Shown here: positions 1-6,314 of the stretch, in pieces
How positions within the stretch are numbered: position 1 is the first letter of the stretch
Layout: each line of letters begins with the position of its first letter
From: Actinomycetes bacterium
Lineage (GTDB): Bacteria > Actinomycetota > Acidimicrobiia > UBA5794
Length of the DNA stretch: 14,480 nt
Assembly: GCA_030598305.1 (NCBI GenBank)
Contig: JAUVQC010000007.1
Span: 1 to 14,480 of the forward strand
Direction: 5' to 3'
Translations under genes and position numbers: made by a program
The notes under the pieces: model-generated
What the model was told of the DNA's origin: nothing
The model's input: the letters and a program-made list of their open reading frames with translations, nothing else
The model's database searches: none

Positions 1-723
1 GGCTACGCCCGCAAGACACGTCTGCTGCTCTCAGCCATCCACGAGCGTGAGGCGGGGAACGTCTATGTGGCGATCGACGTATCCGAGGCAGCCCTCAGAC
101 ACGCCGGTGAAAACCTCACCGCTGCGTACCCATGGCTCGAGGTTCGTGGCTACCTCGGCGACTTTGGATCTGACCTCCATGCTGTACCGCGACATGGTCG
201 GCGCCTCGTGGCGTTCCTCGGTTCCACGATCGGCAATCTCGGTCCAAGCGGGCGCCCAGCGTTCTACCGGGCGGTTGCCTCGATGCTCGACGGGGACGAT
301 GGCTTCCTTCTCGGGGTCGACCTCATCAAGGATGAGGCTGTGCTTCGGTCTGCCTACCGCGACTCTGCGGGTGTATCGGCCGCATTCAACAAGAACATTC
401 TCACCGTGCTCAACCGCGAACTCGGCGGTGACTTCGATCTCGATGCTTTCGATCATGTGACACGATTGAGGAGTGATACCGGATGCATGGAGCAGAGCCT
501 GCGCGCAGTACGTGACATCGATGCTCGCCTGGGCGCCATTGATCTGGAGATTCACTTCAGGGCCGGGGAGTCGGTCCACACAGAGTGGTCATGCAAGTTC
601 ACAAGAGAGCAGGTGACCGAGGAGCTTCAAGATGCTGGGCTCACGGTCACCGATTGGTGGACCGACGATCAGCAGCGGTACGCCCTTGCGCTCGCCCGAA
701 AGACGTCAGCTCCGGCGGCGTAA
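1..723 (+). CDS. egtD: L-histidine N-alpha-methyltransferase EgtD (5' truncated by window edge)
   Basis: EgtD uses three SAM molecules to trimethylate the alpha-amino group of histidine, giving hercynine, the first step of ergothioneine synthesis in the cytosol. The frame is open from base 1. It starts inside SAM motif I (GYARKTRLLL, matching the family's ELGSG..xKTRxLL), so roughly the first 80 residues of a protein usually near 320 aa are missing. Visible family marks are VAIDVS (SAM acidic loop), FLGSTIGNL with the substrate-binding Asn, SAYRDSAGVSAAFNKNILTVLNREL with the conserved Tyr and Asn, and near the C-terminus HTEWSCKF, which carries the Glu and Ser that hold the histidine amino group. 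The product is therefore probably active. The stop codon lies inside the convergent neighbour (18 nt overlap). Other egt genes, if linked, would be upstream of the window. The assignment is firm; only the 5' end is unknown. Confidence 0.93.
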   Translation, partial: GYARKTRLLLSAIHEREAGNVYVAIDVSEAALRHAGENLTAAYPWLEVRGYLGDFGSDLHAVPRHGRRLVAFLGSTIGNLGPSGRPAFYRAVASMLDGDDGFLLGVDLIKDEAVLRSAYRDSAGVSAAFNKNILTVLNRELGGDFDLDAFDHVTRLRSDTGCMEQSLRAVRDIDARLGAIDLEIHFRAGESVHTEWSCKFTREQVTEELQDAGLTVTDWWTDDQQRYALALARKTSAPAA

Positions 724-1131
724 CTCCTCTTCAAGCGCCTCGGTCGAGTACTGGAGGAGTTCAGGCGCCCATGCTCGCTGGGTGATCGGTGCGCCCTCGG
801 TGTCGGCGAGAAGCTCGACGACCTCATCCCTGAGGGTCCGCGCCCATGCCCTCCCTTTGACAGTCGTGAGGTGACTCGTCGTCCCATCGTTGTTGACTCG
901 AAGCACTTGGGCCTCGACTTGCGGATTCGTGCGAGATCCCTTCTCGCCATACAGCAGCAGGATCGAGCCGATGGGGACATCCTGAATCCCACCGGTCGCG
1001 ATGAATTCACCTTCGAACGCCCAACCGGTCGCAAGCGACTCGTCGACATTTGTGACGATCTTCGCCCAGTTCTTCCGCCGGTCGTCACCGACGATCGGAA
1101 CGTCAACGGCAACAATGATCGGCTCTTCCAT
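706..1131 (-). CDS. Uncharacterised 141-aa protein, convergent with egtD
   Basis: I do not recognise this protein. It has 141 residues, no signal peptide, no membrane segment and no cysteine. The N-terminal ~95 residues look beta-rich (alternating IIVAVDVPIVG, WAKIVTNV, GWAFEGEFIATGG, GSILLLYGEKG, VEAQVLRVNNDG). The C-terminal ~45 look helical and charged (WARTLRDEVVELLAD, LLQYSTEALEEELRRR). This is the layout of a soluble beta-barrel or ferredoxin-like domain with a helical tail. Support for a real gene comes from the plausible composition and from a TACGTT box placed exactly 6 nt before the ATG, the same leaderless arrangement seen at several other genes here. Its last 18 nt overlap the 3' end of egtD, so the two messages are antisense to each other at their ends. 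Two longer ORFs across this region in other frames look like shadows. Function is unknown. Confidence 0.72.
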   Translation of the reverse strand: MEEPIIVAVDVPIVGDDRRKNWAKIVTNVDESLATGWAFEGEFIATGGIQDVPIGSILLLYGEKGSRTNPQVEAQVLRVNNDGTTSHLTTVKGRAWARTLRDEVVELLADTEGAPITQRAWAPELLQYSTEALEEELRRRS

Positions 1132-1137
1132 GTGGGG

Positions 1138-1143
1138 AACGTA
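1138..1143 (-). promoter_or_regulatory. Putative -10 box for leaderless transcript of the 706-1131 gene
   Basis: On the minus strand TACGTT is followed by CCCCAC and then the ATG, giving a 6-nt gap that would place the transcription start on the start codon. No Shine-Dalgarno lies upstream. I see no good -35. Confidence 0.45.
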
Positions 1144-1321
1144 GTACGGCCCCGACCCATTCGCTCGGCCCGGTCATTCAGTCCACCGGCTGGTTCAGCA
1201 TCACCTCGATCGACATCGAAACCCCCGAAGGTCTTTGGAGAAGGCACTAGTCACGAGGCGCGCGTCACAATCACCCTCCATCAGATGCCCTCGTCGGTCG
1301 ATAGAAGGTGGGAGGGATCGC

Positions 1322-2305
1322 ATGAAACTCGACCACACAACACCAATCGCCTGGATCGTGACCGCCGCAACCGGCGGGATCTTGTTCCTACTTGGCGGTA
1401 TCACGACGACCATGGCAACAACGCCACGGATCGTGATGGCCGGTGGAGCGGTCGCCTTCGTCGTCCTCGGCGTGTACACCGCGACCGTCGTACGGACCAG
1501 GGACGTCCTCACAGCCGAACAGGTTCGACTGCTCGACAGGATCGACGAGATGCGCGACGCCGACATCTCGCTGCGAACACGCATGGCCTACACACTGCGA
1601 GATCCCCTCACGTCGATCGTCGGCTTCTCTGACCACATGGTCGACTCCCCGGATCTCCCCTTCGACGAACAGCGCGAGATGCTGGTTGCCATCAGGGCCG
1701 ATGCGCTCGAAGTCGAGCGAGCCCTCTCCGATCTGGCCAACGTCGATGGAGCATCCTCAGACGGTCCGTCCATCAGCGCCGTTGTGCTGCTTGATGAAGA
1801 GATCGGCTCGATCGCATCGACGATCATCACCGACGCGATATTCGAGTCGGATCTCACATCGACCAAGGCGTGGGGTGACAGCGCAAAGGTGCGTCAGATT
1901 CTGCGCACCGTCCTCAATGCCGCAACCGACTCAGGATGTGCCTACATCACACTGAAGACAGCAGAGCAATCCGGAAGGGCGACCGCATCGATCTCGGGTA
2001 GGGACGATCTGCTCAACATCGAGGCTGTCGCCGCCCTGACGGGCAACACGGTCTCGGAGGACCTCGGCTCAGACGCCTACCAATCGCTCCGTTCTGCCTA
2101 TGAGATCGCGGCGTCGATGGACGGCAGCATCGGTTATGCCCAAGCCTTCGGCATCAGCCACATTGTTATAGATCTCCCCGTGGCACGTACTGATTTCGGG
2201 ATCACCACACCACACGCCAGACCCGAGCATCCGTTTGAGCTGACCTTTGCAGCAGCAGTCGACATGCGACCCGAGCGGCCAACGAGTTCCATCCGGTTCG
2301 CCTGA
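1322..2305 (+). CDS. Degenerate sensor histidine kinase-like membrane protein (no phospho-acceptor His)
   Basis: This is a 327-aa protein. The ATG at 1322 is chosen over in-frame upstream codons because GGTGGGAGGG sits just before it and the protein then opens with two membrane helices (about 9-28 and 35-56). A charged stretch and a DHp-like region follow. RTRMAYTLRDPLTSIVGFSDHM (residues 86-106) aligns without gaps to the usual RMSHELRTPLTSIxGFS, but the His is Tyr90 and the following Glu is Thr. The ATPase-like part keeps the scaffold (KVRQILRTVLNAATDSG at about 189-205; a C-terminal GISHIVIDLPV strand). In an ungapped alignment the N-box Asn residues become Thr196 and Ala200, although a one-residue gap could restore Asn199. 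The DxGxG motif is absent (SISGRDDLL). I infer a pseudokinase: a scaffold or membrane signal modulator, not an autophosphorylating enzyme. No response regulator is adjacent. Confidence 0.75.
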   Translation: MKLDHTTPIAWIVTAATGGILFLLGGITTTMATTPRIVMAGGAVAFVVLGVYTATVVRTRDVLTAEQVRLLDRIDEMRDADISLRTRMAYTLRDPLTSIVGFSDHMVDSPDLPFDEQREMLVAIRADALEVERALSDLANVDGASSDGPSISAVVLLDEEIGSIASTIITDAIFESDLTSTKAWGDSAKVRQILRTVLNAATDSGCAYITLKTAEQSGRATASISGRDDLLNIEAVAALTGNTVSEDLGSDAYQSLRSAYEIAASMDGSIGYAQAFGISHIVIDLPVARTDFGITTPHARPEHPFELTFAAAVDMRPERPTSSIRFA

Positions 2306-2328
2306 GGACACACCTCAGCAATGCCCGA

Positions 2329-2334
2329 TACGAT
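2329..2334 (+). promoter_or_regulatory. Putative -10 box for leaderless transcript of the M20 peptidase
   Basis: TACGAT is followed by GGGTGG (6 nt) and the ATG at 2341. A possible -35, AGGACA, lies 18 bp upstream at 2305-2310. GGGTGG directly abuts the ATG, so it is too close to serve as a ribosome binding site. Confidence 0.45.
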
Positions 2335-2340
2335 GGGTGG

Positions 2341-3675
2341 ATGGACACTCAACTCATAGCATCGGTCAAAGCAGATACTGCTCGAATCCGTGACGAACTC
2401 GAACAACTGATTCGCATCCCGTCAGTCAGCGCACCCGGGTATCCCGAAGGCGAGGTTCGCCGCTCTGGGGAGCACGTGGCATCGCTACTGAGAGACTCAG
2501 GACTGGAGAACGTGCAGCTCCTCGAGATCGAGGGGGCTCATCCAGCGGTGTATGGCGAGAAGCTCGGACCGGTTGGCGCTCCAACGATCCTTCTCTACGC
2601 CCATCATGATGTCCAACCGCCCGGCCCGACCGAGGACTGGGAGACTGCACCTTTCGAGCCCTTCGAACGGGACGGACGACTCTTCGGCCGTGGTTCGGCC
2701 GATGACAAGGCGGGAATCGTCCTGCACCTCGCATCGATCAGAGCGCTTGGAGATGCCCTCCCTGTACATGTGAAGGTGTTCATCGAAGGCGAAGAGGAGA
2801 TCGGCTCCACACATCTGATCGATTTCCTGAACGAGTACCAGGAGATGCTCTCGTCGGACGCCATCATCATCGGCGATGCAGGGAACTGGAAGGTCGGCAA
2901 GCCGACGCTCACGACGTCCCTGCGCGGTCTGGTCGACTGCAAGGTCACGATCCGGACGCTTCGATATGCCGTGCACTCCGGTTCGTTCGGAGGTACCTAT
3001 CCAGACGCCAACATCGCTCTCGCACGCGTTCTCGCGTCGCTGCACAACGACGATGGCTCGGTCGCAGTTGAGGGACTCATGGAGTACGACGCAGATCCCC
3101 TCGACCTCACCACCGATGAGCTCGTGGAACAGATGCTCCCGGTCGACGGACTTGAGCTCATGGGCGACGGGACACTGACGTCCCGGCTATGGACCCGACC
3201 ATCGATATCCGTACTCGCTATCGACTCCGTGCCCATCAAGGAGGCGATCAACCAACTGGTCCCCGAAGCGAGCGCCAAGGTCTCGCTTCGAGTCGCACCG
3301 GGTCAGGACCCCGACGATGCGATGGAATCGCTCGTTGCCCACATCGAGGCCGCCGTGCCGTGGGGTGCGGCAGCCACGATTGTGCGCGGGGCCAAGGGCG
3401 CCGCGATCGCACTCGACACGAGCGGCGACGCATACGACGCTTATCGTGAAGGCATGCGTGTCGGCTACGACGCAGAACCCATCGAGGCTGGCATGGGAGG
3501 CTCCATTCCGTTCGTTGCCGCATTCCGCGATATATATCCAGATGCGGCCGTGCTGCTCATCGGTGTAGCAGACCCCATGAGCAGATATCACGGCCCCAAC
3601 GAGAGCGTCGAGCTGAAAGACATCGTCTCGGCTGCGATTGCGCAATCTGTTGCACTCATGAGACTCGGGACGTGA
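2341..3675 (+). CDS. M20 family metallopeptidase (dipeptidase / deacylase type)
   Basis: This is a 444-aa cytosolic di-zinc amidohydrolase of the M20 group (dipeptidases, ArgE/DapE relatives) that hydrolyses amide bonds in dipeptides or N-acyl amino acids. The metal site is complete: His88 and Asp90 in AHHDVQP, bridging Asp121 in GRGSADDKAG, catalytic Glu152 and zinc-binding Glu153 in EGEEEIGS, Asp179 in GDAG, and His417 in RYHGPNES. The lid/dimerisation domain carries HSGSFGGTYPDAN. The length of about 445 aa and the PFEPFERDGRLFGRG segment suit the dipeptidase-like subgroup better than DapE, but the substrate cannot be told from sequence. The ATG at 2341 gives a normal M20 N-terminus (IPSVSAPGYPEGEVRRSGEHVASLL). 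It lies 35 nt after the pseudokinase gene and has its own candidate promoter, so co-transcription is possible but not required. Confidence 0.92.
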   Translation: MDTQLIASVKADTARIRDELEQLIRIPSVSAPGYPEGEVRRSGEHVASLLRDSGLENVQLLEIEGAHPAVYGEKLGPVGAPTILLYAHHDVQPPGPTEDWETAPFEPFERDGRLFGRGSADDKAGIVLHLASIRALGDALPVHVKVFIEGEEEIGSTHLIDFLNEYQEMLSSDAIIIGDAGNWKVGKPTLTTSLRGLVDCKVTIRTLRYAVHSGSFGGTYPDANIALARVLASLHNDDGSVAVEGLMEYDADPLDLTTDELVEQMLPVDGLELMGDGTLTSRLWTRPSISVLAIDSVPIKEAINQLVPEASAKVSLRVAPGQDPDDAMESLVAHIEAAVPWGAAATIVRGAKGAAIALDTSGDAYDAYREGMRVGYDAEPIEAGMGGSIPFVAAFRDIYPDAAVLLIGVADPMSRYHGPNESVELKDIVSAAIAQSVALMRLGT

Positions 3676-3692
3676 TATCGGCCCGGTCGATA
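3676..3692. repeat. Imperfect inverted repeat between the peptidase gene and the 3703-4686 gene
   Basis: TATCGGCC and GGTCGATA can pair over 8 bp with one G-U, starting directly after the peptidase stop codon. The structure overlaps the first two bases of the next gene's candidate -10. It could be a weak transcription-ending hairpin or an operator. There is no T-run. Confidence 0.3.
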
Positions 3693-3696
3693 CCCT
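3691..3696 (+). promoter_or_regulatory. Putative -10 box for leaderless transcript of the 3703-4686 gene
   Basis: TACCCT is followed by GTTGAG (6 nt) and the ATG at 3703. The spacing equals that at 2341 and 10791. The -35 is weak (GGGACG at 3667-3672, 18 bp upstream). Confidence 0.45.
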
Positions 3697-3702
3697 GTTG
3701 AG

Positions 3703-4686
3703 ATGCACAGGTCAACAGCCGTTCTCATTGGTGTCGCAGTGGCGATCGTGCTGCTCGCCATGACACTGAGATCCACCGACTCAGACACCGATGCGTCGAG
3801 AACGACGACCGTTCCCGAATCAACGACCCTCTTCACAACGACAACCGATCCACCACCCTCAACAACGACACTTCCGGATGGAATGAGTGTCTGCGATCTG
3901 TACGGATCCGTTGCCGTGAACGGAGTGGTCGCCTCCCCTGACCTCGTCGAAGCATCCGGTATCGTCGCGAGCCGCACGACTCCCGGCGTGTTGTGGTCCC
4001 ACAATGATTCGCGGGGAAGTGCAACGCTGTATGCGTTCACGACAACCGGGGAGGATCTCGGAGGACGCGACGTTCCCGGTGCCTTTGCCCTCGACTGGGA
4101 GGACATGTCAGCCGGGCCAGGACCTGATGGCGACGGTGCGTATCTCTACGTCGGTGACATCGGCGACAACTTCGGCATCAGGGATGGTTTCATCACGGTG
4201 TACCGCGTGGCCGACGCGGATCCGGCAGCGTTCCCCGAATCCTTCCCCGAATCGGTCGCGCTCACCTACCGATACCCGGACGGTGCACACAATGCGGAAG
4301 CCCTATTCGTCGATCCGGTGGAACCAGCGCTGTACGTCGTCACGAAGGGCGCGGACGAAGCGTTCGTGTATCGGGGGACGCTCGAACCCTCAGATGGGCC
4401 CATCGATCTCGAACTGGTCAAGACGCTGTTCCTCGGGGCCGAGATCTCAGGGGCGGACATGAGCTCAGACGGTGCAACCCTCGCGTTCCGTGGCTACCGA
4501 ACCGTTTGGATGTGGCACCGGAATCACGGTGTTTCTGTTGCTGACATGCTCCGTGAACCACCATGTGACGCACCGTCCCCCGACGAGCGTCAGGGTGAGG
4601 CCATCTCACTCGATGAGCAGCTCATGTACTGGACAGTGAGCGAGGGATCCCACCCCGACATACATGTGGTCAGCCGCGATCGTTGA
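3703..4686 (+). CDS. Exported, membrane-anchored beta-propeller-like protein of unknown function
   Basis: This 327-aa protein begins with a short hydrophobic segment (about residues 5-21) that acts as a signal peptide or anchor. There is no lipobox Cys. A linker at about 24-60 is very rich in Thr, Ser and Pro, typical of a spacer through an actinobacterial cell wall. The remaining ~265 residues look like a beta-propeller: EASGIVAS and VLWSHNDSRGSATLYAF, ALDWEDMS (131-136), AYLYVGDIGDNFG (147-158), TYRYPDGAHNAEALFVDP, ALYVVTKG, ISGADMSSDGATLAFRGYRTVWMW and GEAISLDE. These acidic signatures (DWED, GDIGDN, HNAEA) recur in a group of uncharacterised secreted proteins, and I infer metal- or ligand-binding loops. 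Two Cys (64 and 288) flank the domain and could form a disulfide closing it. The end overlaps trmH by 17 nt, tail to tail. Function is unknown. Confidence 0.8.
   Translation: MHRSTAVLIGVAVAIVLLAMTLRSTDSDTDASRTTTVPESTTLFTTTTDPPPSTTTLPDGMSVCDLYGSVAVNGVVASPDLVEASGIVASRTTPGVLWSHNDSRGSATLYAFTTTGEDLGGRDVPGAFALDWEDMSAGPGPDGDGAYLYVGDIGDNFGIRDGFITVYRVADADPAAFPESFPESVALTYRYPDGAHNAEALFVDPVEPALYVVTKGADEAFVYRGTLEPSDGPIDLELVKTLFLGAEISGADMSSDGATLAFRGYRTVWMWHRNHGVSVADMLREPPCDAPSPDERQGEAISLDEQLMYWTVSEGSHPDIHVVSRDR
4231..4254 (+). repeat. 12-bp tandem duplication inside the propeller gene
   Basis: TTCCCCGAATCC is followed directly by TTCCCCGAATCG (11 of 12 identical), coding FPES-FPES at residues 177-184. It is in frame and lies in a probable loop, so it looks like a small slippage duplication. 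Confidence 0.7.
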
Positions 4687-5431
4687 GGTCACGCTGCACG
4701 ATCGCTTCGGATTCCCTGACGGACTTCAGATACCACACCGCACGGATCCGATCACGATCCGTTTCTGAGAGATCACCGGAGCCACCGAGCCGCCTGACTC
4801 TTTGGCGATGGGTCTCATGGAGAACGATCGAGGCCGCAACGGAGACATTGAGGCTCTTGACGAACCCCTCCATCGGGATTTGGACCGAGCCATCGACCAG
4901 ACCCCTCGTCTCGGAGGAGACTCCGTCGCGCTCATTGCCGAACACCCATGCGACCATTCCCACGAGGTCAACGTCGCCAAGCATCATCGCATCGGGAGCG
5001 GCATCTGCAAGCAGCACGGTGAACCCCTCTCGGCGAAGGCTCTTCAGGCAATCCGCTGAAGACTCCCACCGGTAACGATCAAGCCACTTGTCCGCACCTC
5101 GGGTTGTTCGGCGTGACCGCTTGTAGGCATCGGATGTGTCGATCGCGTGGACGCTCTGAAAGCCGAAGGCCTCTGCCGAGCGCATTATGGCTGATACGTT
5201 GCCAAGGTCGACCATCCCGTCGACCACGACAGCAACGTTGCGTGTACGCCCATCGAGGACGGCCTCCATCTCGGTACGCCGACGCTCTTGGACAAGGGGC
5301 TCGAGGATGTCGATGATCGTGGCCGGTTCCACGACGCGATCGCCGTATTCGAACCATGTCGGATCGTCCGTACGGCGTCCCGCAATGAGCGCTCGCATCT
5401 CCTCGGGTGTTGCGGCGTTTGGGTGCGACAT
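4670..5431 (-). CDS. trmH: tRNA (guanosine-18) 2'-O-methyltransferase TrmH (SpoU family)
   Basis: TrmH transfers a methyl group from SAM to the ribose of G18 in the tRNA D-loop. This 253-aa SPOUT protein has the three SpoU motifs: motif 1 LGNVSAIMRSAEAFGFQSVHAI (77-97, catalytic Arg84), motif 2 WVFGNERDGVS (162-172), and motif 3 IPMEGFVKSLNVSVAASIVLHETHRQR (185-211). TRGADKWLDRYRW (110-122) and the ending LHETHRQR match TrmH more closely than RlmB or TrmL. Compared with the 229-aa E. coli enzyme there are about 40 extra N-terminal residues. The frame is open to 5689, but the start at 5431 (MSHPNAATPEE) is preferred: the upstream part lies within the DsbA-fold gene in another frame and has unnatural composition. 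It follows that gene by 16 nt with no clear ribosome binding site, so it is probably the second gene of that operon. Moderate uncertainty remains over which tRNA or rRNA nucleotide is modified. Confidence 0.88.
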   Translation of the reverse strand: MSHPNAATPEEMRALIAGRRTDDPTWFEYGDRVVEPATIIDILEPLVQERRRTEMEAVLDGRTRNVAVVVDGMVDLGNVSAIMRSAEAFGFQSVHAIDTSDAYKRSRRTTRGADKWLDRYRWESSADCLKSLRREGFTVLLADAAPDAMMLGDVDLVGMVAWVFGNERDGVSSETRGLVDGSVQIPMEGFVKSLNVSVAASIVLHETHRQRVRRLGGSGDLSETDRDRIRAVWYLKSVRESEAIVQRDLNDRG

Positions 5432-5447
5432 CTCGAGAAGGCGTGCG

Positions 5448-6035
5448 TCAGCGGTGGACGGTTGTCCGCTTGAACTCGTTGAGGTTCGTCCACGACAACA
5501 TATCGAGGACACGATCGAGGTCTTCTGTGCTGTGTCGCTCCATGAAACGGACAAAGACCGCCTCCTCCCCCTGGATGAACGTCGGAACACCGAAGACATC
5601 GTGCTCATCGACCGCCCTTGCATGCTCGACGGCGAGGATCTTGGCTGGCACACCGGATTCCACGTGAGCACGAACATCGCCAACCACAAGTCCCACCTGT
5701 TCAGCCACCTCCTCGATCACGTCGGCGTCGTTGATATCCGCACCATCATCGTGGCGAGCAGAGAAGAGGGCGACATGAAATTCAAGAAAGGTCTCGGCGA
5801 AGTTCTCACGCACAGCAACTGACCACAACAACGCGAGCACTCCTGTGCCGAGTTCTACGATCGGTAGTTCCCACTGGGGGATATCGCCCTCGGCTGCATG
5901 GTTCTCCTCGAGGGAGAAGGGCACAAACGAAACGTCGTGCTCTGCACCATCCCTGAGGGCCGCAACAACAGTCTCGTTGGCGTTGCGAGCAAAAGGACAC
6001 AGATAGTCGTAGGTGATTGCGAACGATCGGATCAT
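5448..6035 (-). CDS. DsbA/FrnE-family thioredoxin-fold protein with a single active-site Cys
   Basis: This 195-aa soluble protein has a DsbA layout. A first strand leads into the active site YDYLCPFARNANETVV (residues 9-24), a helical insertion domain follows (about 60-130), and then comes the cis-proline loop VFGVPTF with a closing helix. Where DsbA and FrnE proteins have CPxC, this one has CPFA, so it lacks the resolving Cys. That favours monothiol chemistry with a low-molecular-weight thiol (mycothiol in many actinobacteria) or a transferase-like role, as in some nitroreductase/isomerase relatives. There is no signal peptide, so it is cytoplasmic. The ATG at 6035 is chosen because the family's first strand starts there and TACGAT lies 7 nt upstream; the open frame to 6245 is intergenic in character. 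trmH follows by 16 nt. It diverges from the sulfur operon, so shared thiol/persulfide regulation is possible but unproven. Confidence 0.8.
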   Translation of the reverse strand: MIRSFAITYDYLCPFARNANETVVAALRDGAEHDVSFVPFSLEENHAAEGDIPQWELPIVELGTGVLALLWSVAVRENFAETFLEFHVALFSARHDDGADINDADVIEEVAEQVGLVVGDVRAHVESGVPAKILAVEHARAVDEHDVFGVPTFIQGEEAVFVRFMERHSTEDLDRVLDMLSWTNLNEFKRTTVHR

Positions 6036-6042
6036 GGCGCGA

Positions 6043-6048
6043 ATCGTA
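6043..6048 (-). promoter_or_regulatory. Putative -10 box of the DsbA-fold gene (leaderless)
   Basis: On the minus strand TACGAT is followed by 7 nt (TCGCGCC) and the ATG at 6035. There is no Shine-Dalgarno. The -35 is not convincing. Confidence 0.4.
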
Positions 6049-6110
6049 CTCGACCCCCGGCACTCAACACGAAACGCAACACCATTCCTGACTAAGCAAC
6101 TACGCAATAG

Positions 6111-6126
6111 ATACCACGGTGGGTAT
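6111..6126. promoter_or_regulatory. Candidate operator ATACC-n6-GGTAT in front of the sulfur operon
   Basis: There is a perfect 5-bp inverted repeat, ATACC ACGGTG GGTAT. Its right arm overlaps the -10 hexamer TATACT (6124-6129), so a bound protein would block transcription. The shape (AT ends flanking C/G tracts) resembles operators of CsoR/FrmR-family repressors, a family that includes the persulfide sensor CstR, which controls SQR-type operons in staphylococci. That link is inference; no such regulator gene is in the window. Confidence 0.4.
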
Positions 6127-6129
6127 ACT
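6124..6129 (+). promoter_or_regulatory. Putative -10 box of the sulfur operon
   Basis: TATACT is the best -10 match in the DsbA-sqr gap. It would start transcription near 6136 and leave a 5' leader of about 185 nt before the flavoprotein gene. No good -35 is seen, which would fit an activator or a weak basal promoter. Confidence 0.45.
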
Positions 6130-6198
6130 GGCCGCAGGCAAAACACCAGCGCACGAGGAGCCTCGACACAACAATAGGCTTGGAGGGAGTTGCCACCG

Positions 6199-6279
6199 AT
6201 GACAACCGATACCGCGCCCAGCGAGTCTGGGAATCGTGTGCCCACCGCACCAGATCAAGAAGGCACGAACAGCCCGTAA
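6199..6279 (+). CDS. Possible 26-aa leader peptide upstream of the sqr-like gene
   Basis: An ATG ORF of 26 codons plus TAA is preceded by GGAGGGAG (6182-6189), with 9 nt between that and the ATG. This is one of the strongest ribosome binding sites in the window. The product starts MTTDTAPSES and ends EGTNSP. It is hydrophilic, lacks Cys, membrane segments and any recognised domain, and is too small to be an ordinary enzyme. It ends 41 nt before the flavoprotein start codon, and its 3' half contains the left arm of a 9-bp long-range inverted repeat whose right arm lies just upstream of the next ribosome binding site. I infer a regulatory leader ORF or a short co-translated peptide. Without conservation data a chance ORF behind a chance GGAGGG cannot be excluded. 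Confidence 0.4.
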   Translation: MTTDTAPSESGNRVPTAPDQEGTNSP

Positions 6280-6299
6280 CCAGAGTGTTTTGGGCACAC
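6236..6299 (+). promoter_or_regulatory. Perfect 9-bp long-range inverted repeat in the 5' leader of the sulfur operon
   Basis: GTGTGCCCA (6236-6244, inside the leader ORF) is perfectly complementary to TGGGCACAC (6291-6299), with 46 nt between the arms. A competing hairpin, AGTGT (6284-6288) with ACACT (6296-6300), uses the same right arm, so the two cannot form together. The right arm ends 7 nt before the ribosome binding site of the flavoprotein gene. A ribosome on the leader ORF would cover the left arm. The layout fits a translation-dependent switch, but this is inference. Confidence 0.4.
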
Positions 6300-6306
6300 T
6301 GCATCC

Positions 6307-6314
6307 AGAAGGAG
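6307..6314 (+). promoter_or_regulatory. Ribosome binding site deciding the GTG start of the sqr-like gene
   Basis: AGAAGGAG lies 6 nt before GTG at 6321. It fixes the start there and not at the TTG (6180) at the beginning of the open frame. Confidence 0.8.

Noticed and set aside
669..1247. 192-codon minus-strand ORF overlapping the 706-1131 gene
   Set aside because: Ser/Arg-rich and low complexity; the 706-1131 frame has natural composition and a placed -10 box.
871..1632. 253-codon plus-strand ORF across the 706-1131 gene and the start of the pseudokinase gene
   Set aside because: Very Arg/Asp/His-rich with no domain pattern, antisense to one gene and out of frame with the other. It is a composition shadow.
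5432..5689. N-terminal extension of trmH up to 5689
   Set aside because: The extra 86 residues are Ser/Arg-rich and lie inside the DsbA-fold gene in another frame. Family homology begins after the Met at 5431.
6036..6245. N-terminal extension of the DsbA-fold gene up to 6245
   Set aside because: It would run through the divergent promoter region. The family's first strand begins at MIRSF, and a -10 box lies between 6043 and 6048.
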